Assembly (NCBI GenBank): GCA_022825675.1
Contig: JAJDWK010000032.1
Coordinates: forward strand, 62,001-126,000
Reading direction: 5' to 3'
Origin: Anaerolineae bacterium
Lineage (GTDB): Bacteria; Chloroflexota; Anaerolineae; Aggregatilineales; Phototrophicaceae
DNA: 64,000 nucleotides
In this document: piece after piece, positions 46,719 through 55,069 of the stretch
How positions within the stretch are numbered: the first letter of the stretch is position 1
Layout: every line of letters begins with the position of its first letter
Program-made: the position numbers and the translations under genes
Notes under the pieces: generated by a model
What the model was told of the DNA's origin: nothing
The model's input: the letters and a program-made list of their open reading frames with translations, nothing else
Databases searched by the model: none

Positions 46719-48968
46719 TTAAGCCTCGACCACAAGCTCCTCGCCAGCGACATGGGCAAAAAACTTCAAGCCGCCGCCGCGTTTTCTGCTGGCGCTGACG
46801 CGCACTTCCGTGCCTTCTGGCGGATTAGAGCGCAGGAGAAAATCCGCCAGCGGCTCGCGCAGATTGCGGCGCAGGATGCGGCGCAAGGGGCGCGCGCCAA
46901 ACTCCGGCTCGTCATTCTGCGCCAGCAGCCATTTCTTGGCACCATCGGTGAAGGTCAAGGTTAAGCCGCGTTCCCGCGCCAATTTGTTTTCTTTTTCGAT
47001 CAACAAATCAAGTATCAGCACAAAGTCTTCATCGCCCAAGGCATTAAAGAGGATGACCTCGTCCAGGCGATTGACAAATTCCGGGCGCAGAAAGTCCAGC
47101 ACCTGGTCCAATATCTTCTCGCGCAGCTCCTCGGTGATCTGCCGCACCATCAAATGTTCGGAGCCGATATTACTGGTCAAGATGACAACCGCTTCGCTAA
47201 AGCCCGCGACATTGCCGCGCCCATCGGTGAGGCGCCCCTCTTCCATCACTTGCAGCAGCACATCCATGATGCGCGGGTGCGCCTTTTCAATCTCATCAAG
47301 AAGCACAATGGTATAGGGCTTCTGAATCAGCCTTTCGGTCAGTTGGCCGCCTTCATCGCTGCCGACATAGCCAACAGCCGAGCCGATAAGCCGGTTGATG
47401 CTGCTTTCGTCTTTGTATTCGCTCATGTCCAGCACAAAGAGCGTGTCCTCGCTGCCGAACATAAAATCAGCGAGCACCTTAGCCAATTCGGTTTTGCCGA
47501 TGCCAGTTGGTCCCAAAAACAGAAATGTGCCGATGGGACGGCGGGGATCTTTTAAGCCAACGCGCGCCGTCTTTATCGCCCGGCTGACCAATTGCACCGC
47601 TTCTTCCTGCCCTATCAAGCGCTTGCGCAGGTGCTCATCCATATTCGCATAACGCAGGCGTTCATCAGCGCCGAGTTTGGTTACGGGGATGCCGGTCATC
47701 TGGCTGGTGACGAGGGTAACATCCCCGACATCCAGGATGGCGTCATTAGTCTCGGGGCGGAAGGCGAGGTGCGCCTGTTTGCCCATGTTGACCATCGCCG
47801 CGGTGCGATGCAGAAGCTGTTCGGCGCTTTGCGGCAAGGGACTGGTCTTGAGGAAGCGGTGCGACATGCGCGCCGCCATCTTCAGCGCGTCATGATCGAC
47901 GGTGATGTCGTAGTCCGATTCGATATGCGGCGCGATCGTCTCCAGGATTTCCACAGCTTCGTCAAGCGCGGGCTCATCAACGCGGATGACCTGGCTGTTT
48001 TCCATTATCGCGCTGACGCCTTGTATCCGCGCCTCAAACTCGGACAAGCTGGTGGTGCAGATGATGACGGGGTCATCGCTGAGGAAAGCTTTTTGCACCA
48101 GCGATGTCGCTTTGTTGAAATCCGCCTTGATAGGACCGCCGAAGAAGCGGTGAATCAAAGGCAGGAAGAGAATGCCGCGCCGCGCCGCGCTCATGCCAGC
48201 GCGGAAGGCTTCCTGGTCGCCATCAAGCAGCGCTGTTTCGCTGATTTGCACCAGGCTGGACAAACCCGCGGGACCTTTTTCTTCCGCCATCACCAGCGCC
48301 AGGCTGTAAGCGAGCGTACGCTTGCCGACGCCATCCGCGCCCACCAAGATGATGTGGCGGTTGACCGATTGCGTCAGCACATTAATCATGCTGCGCAGCA
48401 AATCTTCCCGAAAATGCACCGCCCGCAGCAAGCCGCGCTTCGCCCGCTTCACATAATCGACGGTGGTGCTGTCTTCACGGGCGGGGATGATTTTGCTGGC
48501 ATCGCTGTAGGCATCCTGGATAGACTTGGGCGTGATGCTGAACTGCCGCAAAATGCCGCCAGTGCTGACGGATGATTCCGCCAAAACTGCAAGCGCGTGG
48601 TCGGTGTCGATTTTCTGCTGGTTCATCGAGTTGGCGATAGTCAAGCCATCGTCCAGCAAGATGACGGACTGGCGGCTGAGCGATATTTTGCGGTTGCCGA
48701 TGGCGACAAAGCTGAGGCTGCCATCAGGGTCGCGCCGCGATTGTATCGCCACTTTCACCTGGCGCTCCAGCCGTTCCAAATCAACTGCCCGCGAAGTCTC
48801 AAACATTTTTAGCATGCGGTGGGCGGCGGTGTCTTGCCGCCGCAGCAAGGCAAGCAGGACCATCTCTGGCATAATTGAAGACTTGCGGTATTCGCCCAGC
48901 AGCGGCACGGCGTCGTTCAGCACCGCGTCCATGTCTTTTGAGAGCAGATCGGGGTTAAGCGTAGCCAT
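46719..48968 (-). CDS. ClpB/ClpC-like AAA+ protein with degenerate first ATPase domain
   Basis: 749 residues from ATG 48968. A Clp N-domain (about 1-140) is followed by an NBD1 that has lost its catalytic parts. Its Walker A reads GADGVGKR (about 210-217; Thr to Arg), the Walker B Asp-Glu are Pro-Leu (ILFLPLIHR, about 266), and the aromatic KYRG pore loop is missing. NBD2 is intact: GPTGIGKTEL, GYVGSDEGG pore loop, LLDEIEKAHP, TSNIGS and RPEFVNRLDE. No long M-domain is visible between them. The insert with an IGF/VGF loop used to dock ClpP is absent after TSNIGS, so it looks more like a disaggregase-type unfoldase than a protease subunit. Its promoter has TATAAT at 49023. Confidence 0.88.
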   Translation of the reverse strand: MATLNPDLLSKDMDAVLNDAVPLLGEYRKSSIMPEMVLLALLRRQDTAAHRMLKMFETSRAVDLERLERQVKVAIQSRRDPDGSLSFVAIGNRKISLSRQSVILLDDGLTIANSMNQQKIDTDHALAVLAESSVSTGGILRQFSITPKSIQDAYSDASKIIPAREDSTTVDYVKRAKRGLLRAVHFREDLLRSMINVLTQSVNRHIILVGADGVGKRTLAYSLALVMAEEKGPAGLSSLVQISETALLDGDQEAFRAGMSAARRGILFLPLIHRFFGGPIKADFNKATSLVQKAFLSDDPVIICTTSLSEFEARIQGVSAIMENSQVIRVDEPALDEAVEILETIAPHIESDYDITVDHDALKMAARMSHRFLKTSPLPQSAEQLLHRTAAMVNMGKQAHLAFRPETNDAILDVGDVTLVTSQMTGIPVTKLGADERLRYANMDEHLRKRLIGQEEAVQLVSRAIKTARVGLKDPRRPIGTFLFLGPTGIGKTELAKVLADFMFGSEDTLFVLDMSEYKDESSINRLIGSAVGYVGSDEGGQLTERLIQKPYTIVLLDEIEKAHPRIMDVLLQVMEEGRLTDGRGNVAGFSEAVVILTSNIGSEHLMVRQITEELREKILDQVLDFLRPEFVNRLDEVILFNALGDEDFVLILDLLIEKENKLARERGLTLTFTDGAKKWLLAQNDEPEFGARPLRRILRRNLREPLADFLLRSNPPEGTEVRVSASRKRGGGLKFFAHVAGEELVVEA

Positions 48969-49022
48969 AAAGCGAAAGCGTCCTCTACATTTGCCTTGCC
49001 CAAACACTTGCGCAGCGCCGCC

Positions 49023-49060
49023 ATTATAGCGCAGCCGGGCGCGCCGCGCCTAGCGCGCCC
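49023..49060 (-). promoter_or_regulatory. Promoter of the Clp-like gene with an inverted repeat in the -35 zone
   Basis: On the minus strand a perfect -10 TATAAT (49023-49028) is seen about 55 bases before the ATG. No good -35 hexamer exists at 17 bases. Instead a perfect 8-bp inverted repeat GGGCGCGC / GCGCGCCC with an 8-base spacer (49037-49060) covers that position. A second one, AGTTTA-TT-TAAACT, is at 49076-49089. These could be operators; they do not match CIRCE or HAIR. Of the 227 bases of gap, 49090-49195 shows nothing else I can name. Confidence 0.45.
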
Positions 49061-49195
49061 AGCGCGACCGCAGAGAGTTTATTTAAACTTTACATTTGCC
49101 GCCGCGCTATGCCTATTTTCTCACAGCCTGCAATAGAAGAATCTTAGAATTGCCCGGCAAATCTCAAAGAGCTGATGCTGACGGCGGGATGCCGC

Positions 49196-51334
49196 TTAGA
49201 ATTCGTTCTTTTGAATGAACATAAAATGCAGGAAGTTGTACAAATCTTCGCCTTCCAGCAGACGCGGGCGCGCCCGGTCGTCAATGATGCCGGGGAAGAG
49301 CTCCACCGCCAGCAGCTTGCCATCGTAGATATACAGGGTATCCAGGAAAAAACGGCGATTGCCCCAGGGCAGTTGGTCAAAAAAGAGATTGCCCAATCCG
49401 TAGTGGATGAATGCCGTCTCGCCGCGCTGGGTGGGATAGAACTCAAAGGTCATCGGCTTGTGCTCGGCGGTGCCCAGCACAATATCAGCGCCCCATTCGG
49501 CGAAGGTCTTATAATCAAAACGGTGCCCGTCCTGCGGCAGATACTGCTCGAACTCGCGATAATGCACCGTGAGCAGAACTTGATCGACTTCAGCGGCGAG
49601 CGCGCCAAGGGCGGAGCGCAGCCAAGGGCGCTCGCAAGCGGCGGCGCCAGCGCGAGCGCCAAAACCCTGCTGCGGGTCGTCATTCACATACGCGAAATTG
49701 GGACCAACATCGTTGCAAGCCAGCCAGCCGATGCGCGAGCCATTGTGCTGCAATATCAAGGGCTGGCGCGCAGCCGCTTCGTCCAGCCCGCCGCCAACCA
49801 GGTGCATGCCCCATAGCTCAAAGATGCCGATGGTCTCCCGCAGCGGCGCGAAGCCGAAGTCGTTGATGTGATTGCCCGTCAAATCGACAATATCTACATC
49901 CAAAAGTTCAAAAAGCCGCAAATGCTCGCTTTTCATGCACATGCTGAGGTCGCCCGCCAGCCGTCTGCCAGTTGCCTGCGGGCAATCAGGCACAATCGAG
50001 GCTTCGTTGGTGATATGGAAAAAGTCAGAGCGCAGCACATAATCGCGGATGCCGCTGGCGGCGGCATCAACGCCAATCGCGTCGATTGCGGGCAATGTAT
50101 GCCGCGCCAGCGCAGTCGTGCCAGAGACGGTGATGCGCGTCAAGCGGCTGGGCATGAAGTTGGGCGCGGCGCTTTCAAATGCCAGTGGATAGCTGTCCAG
50201 TTGGTCGACAACGGGCATATCATCCAGCCACAGGGGGCGATATTGCAGCCGCAGCTGATCAAATGGTAGCAGGGTATAGAGCCGTTTATTGCGCCACAGC
50301 GTCGAAAACAGGCTGCTGTTTTCAACAAGCCGCGTGTTGCCGTGGAACTCGACGCCGCGCTGCCCCAGCGCCAGCCTGGCGGATTCGCTTAATACAAGCC
50401 GCTGGTCATAGCCGCCGGCTACTATATGCGCCAGGTGCTCCGAATCAATCGAGGTGAGCAGCGCGCCGAAGCCAGCCACCGGCAGCCACAATTCATAACC
50501 CGCTTCTTGCCCTTGGCTTGACGGCGCATCCCCCTCATCGCCCGCCAGGGCGCTGGCGTAAAAGTCGACATATTCGGGAACATAGTGCCGCCAGGAATTT
50601 TCACTGTGGCTGCCGCCAGCAAACACCCGGTGCTGGTGGGGAACGCGCCGCCGCTGCAAGGCGACATGCATGGCTTCAACGCCGTCCGCCGCATAATCGC
50701 TGGTGCCGCGGTCCAGCCAGAGCTTCAAGTGGGTATCAGCATTGAGTGATTGCGCCAGGTTCAAGGGATTATAGGCTGGTGCCGCATGCTCGGCATCAAA
50801 ATAGGGGCTGTGCCCGCCAAGCGCCACAAACTTATCGGCGTAGCGCAGCCCAAGATGGTAAGCCCAAAAGCCGCCGCGGGAAATGCCGCCGATGCCATGA
50901 CGCCCGTTGCTGCGATAGCGCGCCGCCATCTGCGCAATAAAATCGAGCAGAATGGCGTCGTAGGTCGCGCCATCAAAGCGGTTTTCGTTGGCGATGGTGC
51001 CGCCATTGGGCATCACAACGATGATTGGAATTGCCGTCCCGGCGCGGATGGCGGCTTCCAGCGCGTCGATAAAACCCAGGCGGGACCACTGCTGGTCGTC
51101 CGCATCCGAGCCATGCAGAAGCGTCAAGAGCGGATAAGAAGTCTCGTCTGCGGCATAACAGGGCGGCAGATACACGGTATAGCGGCGTTCGCCCTCATCA
51201 ACCGCGCTGCGATAGCTTTCCCGAGCCAGGCTGCCAGCTTCATCACAAGCGCCAGCATCGGCGAGCGCCGGGGCGCTCAGCGAGCTGAAAATCAGCCAGA
51301 CCATAATTACGATTGAGAAGAGAATTTGGCGCAT
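49196..51334 (-). CDS. Secreted esterase fused to a CapA-like metallophosphoesterase domain
   Basis: 712 residues from ATG 51334. Signal peptide at 1-27. Residues about 40-270 form an esterase-D/feruloyl esterase-type alpha/beta-hydrolase with GISRGGFWAYH (nucleophile Ser152), an acid near 208-213 (WLDRGTSDY) and the catalytic His near 243 in AGGSHSENSW. A middle region (about 280-395) may be a truncated periplasmic-binding-like module. From about 399 to the end lies a CapA (PGA_cap) domain: GTTALARHTL, DIVDLTGNHINDFG (486-494 region), LLTVHYREFEQY, GTAEHKP and YGLGNLFFDQ, the last two being variant metal-site motifs. It probably acts outside the membrane on a polymer or ester-linked glycan (inference). 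It follows the response regulator gene on the same strand. Confidence 0.78.
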   Translation of the reverse strand: MRQILFSIVIMVWLIFSSLSAPALADAGACDEAGSLARESYRSAVDEGERRYTVYLPPCYAADETSYPLLTLLHGSDADDQQWSRLGFIDALEAAIRAGTAIPIIVVMPNGGTIANENRFDGATYDAILLDFIAQMAARYRSNGRHGIGGISRGGFWAYHLGLRYADKFVALGGHSPYFDAEHAAPAYNPLNLAQSLNADTHLKLWLDRGTSDYAADGVEAMHVALQRRRVPHQHRVFAGGSHSENSWRHYVPEYVDFYASALAGDEGDAPSSQGQEAGYELWLPVAGFGALLTSIDSEHLAHIVAGGYDQRLVLSESARLALGQRGVEFHGNTRLVENSSLFSTLWRNKRLYTLLPFDQLRLQYRPLWLDDMPVVDQLDSYPLAFESAAPNFMPSRLTRITVSGTTALARHTLPAIDAIGVDAAASGIRDYVLRSDFFHITNEASIVPDCPQATGRRLAGDLSMCMKSEHLRLFELLDVDIVDLTGNHINDFGFAPLRETIGIFELWGMHLVGGGLDEAAARQPLILQHNGSRIGWLACNDVGPNFAYVNDDPQQGFGARAGAAACERPWLRSALGALAAEVDQVLLTVHYREFEQYLPQDGHRFDYKTFAEWGADIVLGTAEHKPMTFEFYPTQRGETAFIHYGLGNLFFDQLPWGNRRFFLDTLYIYDGKLLAVELFPGIIDDRARPRLLEGEDLYNFLHFMFIQKNEF

Positions 51335-51408
51335 CGATGCTCGTTTCAGCGTAGTCTGCAATTAGCCAGCGAAGGGTATCAGAATCCGCTTCATTTGGCA
51401 GCGCCAGT

Positions 51409-52248
51409 TTATACAGAGTCCGCGATATCGCCTAGCCTGTAGCCAAGCGCGCGCGCATTACGAACAAGTTCAAATTCGCCCAGGCTTTTGACTTTGCGCC
51501 GAAGGTTGCTCACATGCGGGCGGATAACTTCGCGCGCTTCCGCCTCATCCGTATGGTAGCCGCGGACTTCTCGCACCAGCTCCTGGCAGGCGATTACACG
51601 CCCGCGATGCGCCGCCAGATAGAGCAGCAGGTCAAATTCGGTCGGCGTCAAGCTGATGGAGGCATCGCCGAAGCTAACTTCAAAGGTGCCAGGATACAGG
51701 GAAAGCGGTCCCAAGTCGATGACATTGCCGCGCGGGCTGGAGCGCGCGCTTTCGCCGATGCCATCGGGCGCGCCCGGCGCTTGCGCGTCAGCAACAGCGG
51801 TGACTTCGTGGGCTAAGGCAGCGACCGATTGCTGGATTGTGCCCAGCAAGCGCCGCCGCCGCCGCAAGCTGCGCGCCGCCTCAATGCCATGGGCAACGCT
51901 CTCATCAAGCGCTTCCCGCGCAATCGGCTTAATCAAATAGTCTTTAGCGCCGAGGCGCAGCGCCTGTATGGCGGTTTCGATGGCGGCATTTTCAGTCAGC
52001 ATGATGACAACGGCATCCGGCGACTTCAATTTGATTTCCCGCAGCAATTGCAAGCCGCTTTTGCCGGGCAAGGCAATTTCCGCCAAAACCAGGTCGAAGT
52101 CATCGTCGCTAAAGCGCTGCAGGGCGGCTTCCGCGCTAGGTACCTCCGTTACCAGATAGCCGATGCGCTGGAGCGCTTTGCTGAGGGTATAGCGATTGAC
52201 GCCGTCCCCATCAACGAGAAGGAGGCGAATAAGCTGTCGGACAGACAT
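51409..52248 (-). CDS. OmpR/PhoB-type response regulator with Asp-to-Glu phosphoacceptor
   Basis: 279 residues from ATG 52248, with GGTGG 6 bases upstream. The receiver domain covers about 1-115. The phosphoacceptor position is Glu57 (DLVLAEIALPGKSG, where families have D-I/M-x-L-P-G). The upstream acid pair reads D-G-D (13-15) rather than D-D-D. The switch Thr86 (MLTENAA) and Lys108 (YLIKPI) are kept. A linker with an R-rich helix (residues about 123-134) precedes a winged-helix DNA-binding domain (about 185-275; SLTPTEFDLLLYLAAHRGRV). An acceptor Glu can mimic phosphorylation, so the protein may be constitutively active or regulated another way. It probably controls its own strand, including the downstream esterase-CapA gene. 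Confidence 0.85.
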   Translation of the reverse strand: MSVRQLIRLLLVDGDGVNRYTLSKALQRIGYLVTEVPSAEAALQRFSDDDFDLVLAEIALPGKSGLQLLREIKLKSPDAVVIMLTENAAIETAIQALRLGAKDYLIKPIAREALDESVAHGIEAARSLRRRRRLLGTIQQSVAALAHEVTAVADAQAPGAPDGIGESARSSPRGNVIDLGPLSLYPGTFEVSFGDASISLTPTEFDLLLYLAAHRGRVIACQELVREVRGYHTDEAEAREVIRPHVSNLRRKVKSLGEFELVRNARALGYRLGDIADSV

Positions 52249-52286
52249 CGATGCCACCAAAGGCGCTACGCGATGTTTCTACTCTT

Positions 52287-52315
52287 AGTATAGCGGATTC
52301 ACGCCGCTGTAGGAA
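52287..52315 (-). promoter_or_regulatory. Candidate promoter of the response regulator gene
   Basis: A -10 element TATACT (52287-52292) with a weak -35 TTCCTA (52310-52315) at 17 bases lies on the minus strand about 40 bases before the ATG. It lies in an 88-base gap after tilS, which suggests the regulator has its own start. Confidence 0.4.
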
Positions 52316-52348
52316 ATTGGCATGCCCGTTTGCCGCCTTTTCCCCCGC

Positions 52349-53800
52349 TCAGCCCAGCGAGAGTGTAACCCAGTCGCCGCTGTCAGAAGTGAAGAGGCTG
52401 GCTTCCGCCAGATGCCAGGTATCCGCCACGCAAATGGCGATGATTATGCCCTCAGCGCTGATTAAGGGAATGCCAGCGCGCAGCTCCCGCGGGATTTTGC
52501 GGTCAATCATCCAATCCTTGAGCTTAAGCGAGCGCCCCGCCATGCCCTTGGGCATAAAGCGATCGCCCGTCCGGCGTGTGCGCAGTCGCAGTTCCATCGC
52601 CGCCGGCAACGTATAATTCACAACACCCTCAGCCGCGCCGCCGCCCGGACGCAAATTGATGCTTAATCCACAATAATTGAGCGACGTTCTGCCAGTCAAT
52701 TTGATATCGGTAGCGGCGGGAATCAGGCGGTATGGGGCGGCATCAGGCGCGGCGGCGCAGTCTTCTATGTATAGGTCCTCATAGCTTATGCGCAGGCGCA
52801 GTCCATTGCCTAGCTGCAAGCGCGCGCCAGTCTCCGCCTTGAGCGCTTTGGCGATGGTAGTCACGGTTGCGTCGTAGCTGAGCGCGGCGCTGCCATCGGC
52901 AAGCGCGCTATAGGCTTCGCGAAGCAGGCGGCGCTGCAGCGCGGGATGCAGCGCGCTAAATTCCGCCTTGCTGATGCGCCAGCGGCGCGCGCTTTGGGTG
53001 ACCTTGGGCATCACCAGCGCCGCAAATTGCTGCGCGATGAAGTGGTCTTCGGTCGCGGCGGTATCGGCAAGCCGGGTGAAAGCCCCCTCCAGCTTGGGGT
53101 TGAGCCGCCGCAAGCGCGGGATGACTTCGTGGCGCAAGTAATTGCGGCTATAGGCGATGTCGTCATTGCTTTTGTCATGGCGGCTGGGCAAGCCATGCTG
53201 CGCGCAGTATGCCAGCAGCTGCCCCTGCGGGACCTGCAGGAGCGGGCGCAGCAGGCGAATATCGCTGTGCCCGGGCAGATTGGCGGCAGCCTGCATGCCG
53301 CGCAAGCTGCCTGCCCCGCTGCCGCGCGCTATATGCAGCAGGATGGTCTCGGCTTGGTCCAGCGCGTGATGGCCCGTGAGCACGCAGCGGCTCCCCCCTT
53401 GCCGCGCCACTTCAGCGAGAAAGTCATAGCGGGCGCGCCGTGCCGCTTCTTCAAGCCCCATGCCCCATTGCCGCGCCAGACTCTTGACATCCGCCGCGCC
53501 CGGGCTGAATGGCAAGCCCCAGCCCCGCGCCAAATCGCTGACAAATGCCAAATCACGGCGGCCGTCTTCGCCGCGCAAGCCATGATCCAGCGAGGCGACA
53601 TGCAGCGCCAGGCCTGTTTCCGCCCGCAATGCCAGCAGAATGTGCAGCAGCGCGACCGAATCGGCACCGCCGGACACGGCGACAATCGCCTTGCGGTTCG
53701 CGACGAATGCGCCGCTCTCCCGTAAACTTTTTAGCGCGGTCCCGCGGATATCGTGCTGGCTCAAGGGCGTTGCCTGCTCTGTAGTTCGCCTGTACAGCAT
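52349..53800 (-). CDS. tilS: tRNA(Ile)-lysidine synthase TilS
   Basis: 483 residues from ATG 53800; the frame runs open back to 54016 but that part overlaps mreB's promoter and is not family-like. The PP-loop is AVSGGADSVALLH near 38-50, followed by SLDHGLRGEDGRRDL, LTGHHALDQAETILLHIARG and the RNYLRHEVIPRL region. A TilS middle domain and a C-terminal substrate-binding domain (about 400-483) are present. It makes lysidine at C34 of the minor Ile tRNA, which is essential in most bacteria. It is divergent from mreB across 146 bases. Confidence 0.94.
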   Translation of the reverse strand: MLYRRTTEQATPLSQHDIRGTALKSLRESGAFVANRKAIVAVSGGADSVALLHILLALRAETGLALHVASLDHGLRGEDGRRDLAFVSDLARGWGLPFSPGAADVKSLARQWGMGLEEAARRARYDFLAEVARQGGSRCVLTGHHALDQAETILLHIARGSGAGSLRGMQAAANLPGHSDIRLLRPLLQVPQGQLLAYCAQHGLPSRHDKSNDDIAYSRNYLRHEVIPRLRRLNPKLEGAFTRLADTAATEDHFIAQQFAALVMPKVTQSARRWRISKAEFSALHPALQRRLLREAYSALADGSAALSYDATVTTIAKALKAETGARLQLGNGLRLRISYEDLYIEDCAAAPDAAPYRLIPAATDIKLTGRTSLNYCGLSINLRPGGGAAEGVVNYTLPAAMELRLRTRRTGDRFMPKGMAGRSLKLKDWMIDRKIPRELRAGIPLISAEGIIIAICVADTWHLAEASLFTSDSGDWVTLSLG

Positions 53801-53904
53801 AACGCATAGCGAGAGATATGCGCGCATGTAAGCGCTTGCGCGCCAGATTGCCCTATGCGCCGCGGATGACTCACGCTCACAGCACAATCCTGAACAGCGA
53901 ACTA

Positions 53905-53913
53905 TGCTATACT
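53905..53913 (+). promoter_or_regulatory. Extended -10 promoter of mreB
   Basis: TGCTATACT (53905-53913) is an extended -10 element (TGn plus TATACT). The -35 position is weak, which fits the extended type. The leader would be about 27 bases, with GAGGAG 6 bases before the GTG start. Confidence 0.5.
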
Positions 53914-53946
53914 TTGCGGCATAGCCGTTCCATTGAGGAGCCATTC

Positions 53947-55008
53947 GTGTTAAGCCCCTTGGATTTCCTATTCGGGCTTTTTTCGCTCGACATCGGCATA
54001 GATCTGGGTACGGCATATACCTTAGTTTATGTGCGCGGCAAGGGCATTGTCATCAATGAACCCAGTTTTGTCGCCGTCGACCGAAAAACGCGGGCGCCCA
54101 TTGAGGTAGGCTCGCGCGCCAAAGAAATGTGGAGCAAAAATCCGCGGGATATTTTGATTGTGCGCCCGCTGCGCGATGGCGTCATCAGCGAATACGAGAT
54201 TACCGCGCGCATGCTCGATTATTTGATTAAAAAAGCGCACGAGCAGAGCTGGGTGCCCGTGCCGCGCCCCCGGGTTGTCGTTGGCATCCCCAGCGGCGTT
54301 ACCGAAGTCGAGAAACGCGCCGTCATCGAAGCGACTTTGGACGCCGGCGCCCGCGAGGCGCATCTGATTGAAGAGCCGGTGGCCGCCGCTATCGGCGCGA
54401 ACCTGCCAGTGCTGGAAACGCGCGGCAGCATGGTCGTGGATATCGGCGGCGGCACGACCGAAGTCGCGCTGTTCTCTTTGGGCGGCATCGTCATCAGCCG
54501 CAGCATCCGCGTGGCTGGCGACGAAATGGACGAGGACATCGTGCAGCACCTGCGCAACAAACACAATTTGCTGATTGGCGAGCCGACAGCCGAGAAGGCG
54601 AAAATCGACATCGGCTCCGCCTATCCCTTGCCGCAAGAGAGCACATACATCGTGAAGGGCAGGAATTTGACGACCGGCTTGCCCGATTCTGTCGAAGTCA
54701 GCTCCATAGAAATCCGCGAAGCTATTGCCGGCTCGGTGAATATCATCATCGATACCGTCAAAGACGCGCTGGATGATACCCCGCCCGAGCTGGTCGCCGA
54801 TTTGATGGAGAGCGGCATCACGATTGCGGGCGGCGGCGGACAACTGCGCGGCTTGGGCGATAGACTGCGCGAAGAGGTCAACATCCGTTCCTGGCTTGCC
54901 GACGATGCCATGACCTGTGTGGCGCGCGGCGCGGGACGGGTCCTGGAAGACTACAACAATCTGCGGCGGCTGCTGACGGGGCCGGAACGCGGCAGCACTC
55001 GGCATTGA
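53947..55008 (+). CDS. mreB: Rod shape-determining protein MreB
   Basis: 353 residues from GTG 53947, preceded by GAGGAG at 6 bases; the upstream open frame (to 53818) lies before the promoter. Actin-fold signatures are GIDLGTAYTLVYVRGKGIV (phosphate 1), VVDIGGGTTEVALFSLGGIV (phosphate 2), LIEEPVAAAIG (connect 1) and GITIAGGGGQLRGLGD (adenosine). It forms membrane filaments that direct cylindrical wall synthesis. It heads the mreBCD-mrdA run. Confidence 0.97.
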   Translation: MLSPLDFLFGLFSLDIGIDLGTAYTLVYVRGKGIVINEPSFVAVDRKTRAPIEVGSRAKEMWSKNPRDILIVRPLRDGVISEYEITARMLDYLIKKAHEQSWVPVPRPRVVVGIPSGVTEVEKRAVIEATLDAGAREAHLIEEPVAAAIGANLPVLETRGSMVVDIGGGTTEVALFSLGGIVISRSIRVAGDEMDEDIVQHLRNKHNLLIGEPTAEKAKIDIGSAYPLPQESTYIVKGRNLTTGLPDSVEVSSIEIREAIAGSVNIIIDTVKDALDDTPPELVADLMESGITIAGGGGQLRGLGDRLREEVNIRSWLADDAMTCVARGAGRVLEDYNNLRRLLTGPERGSTRH

Positions 55009-55069
55009 CGCTGCATTGCCGTATCCTGTGATAGTATAGGCGAAAGGAACTTGGCGCGAGGCATTGCCC

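Noticed and set aside
47592..48575. 327-codon plus-strand frame opposite the Clp-like gene
   Set aside because: Antisense to a gene with an intact NBD2; D/H/Q/R-rich shadow translation.
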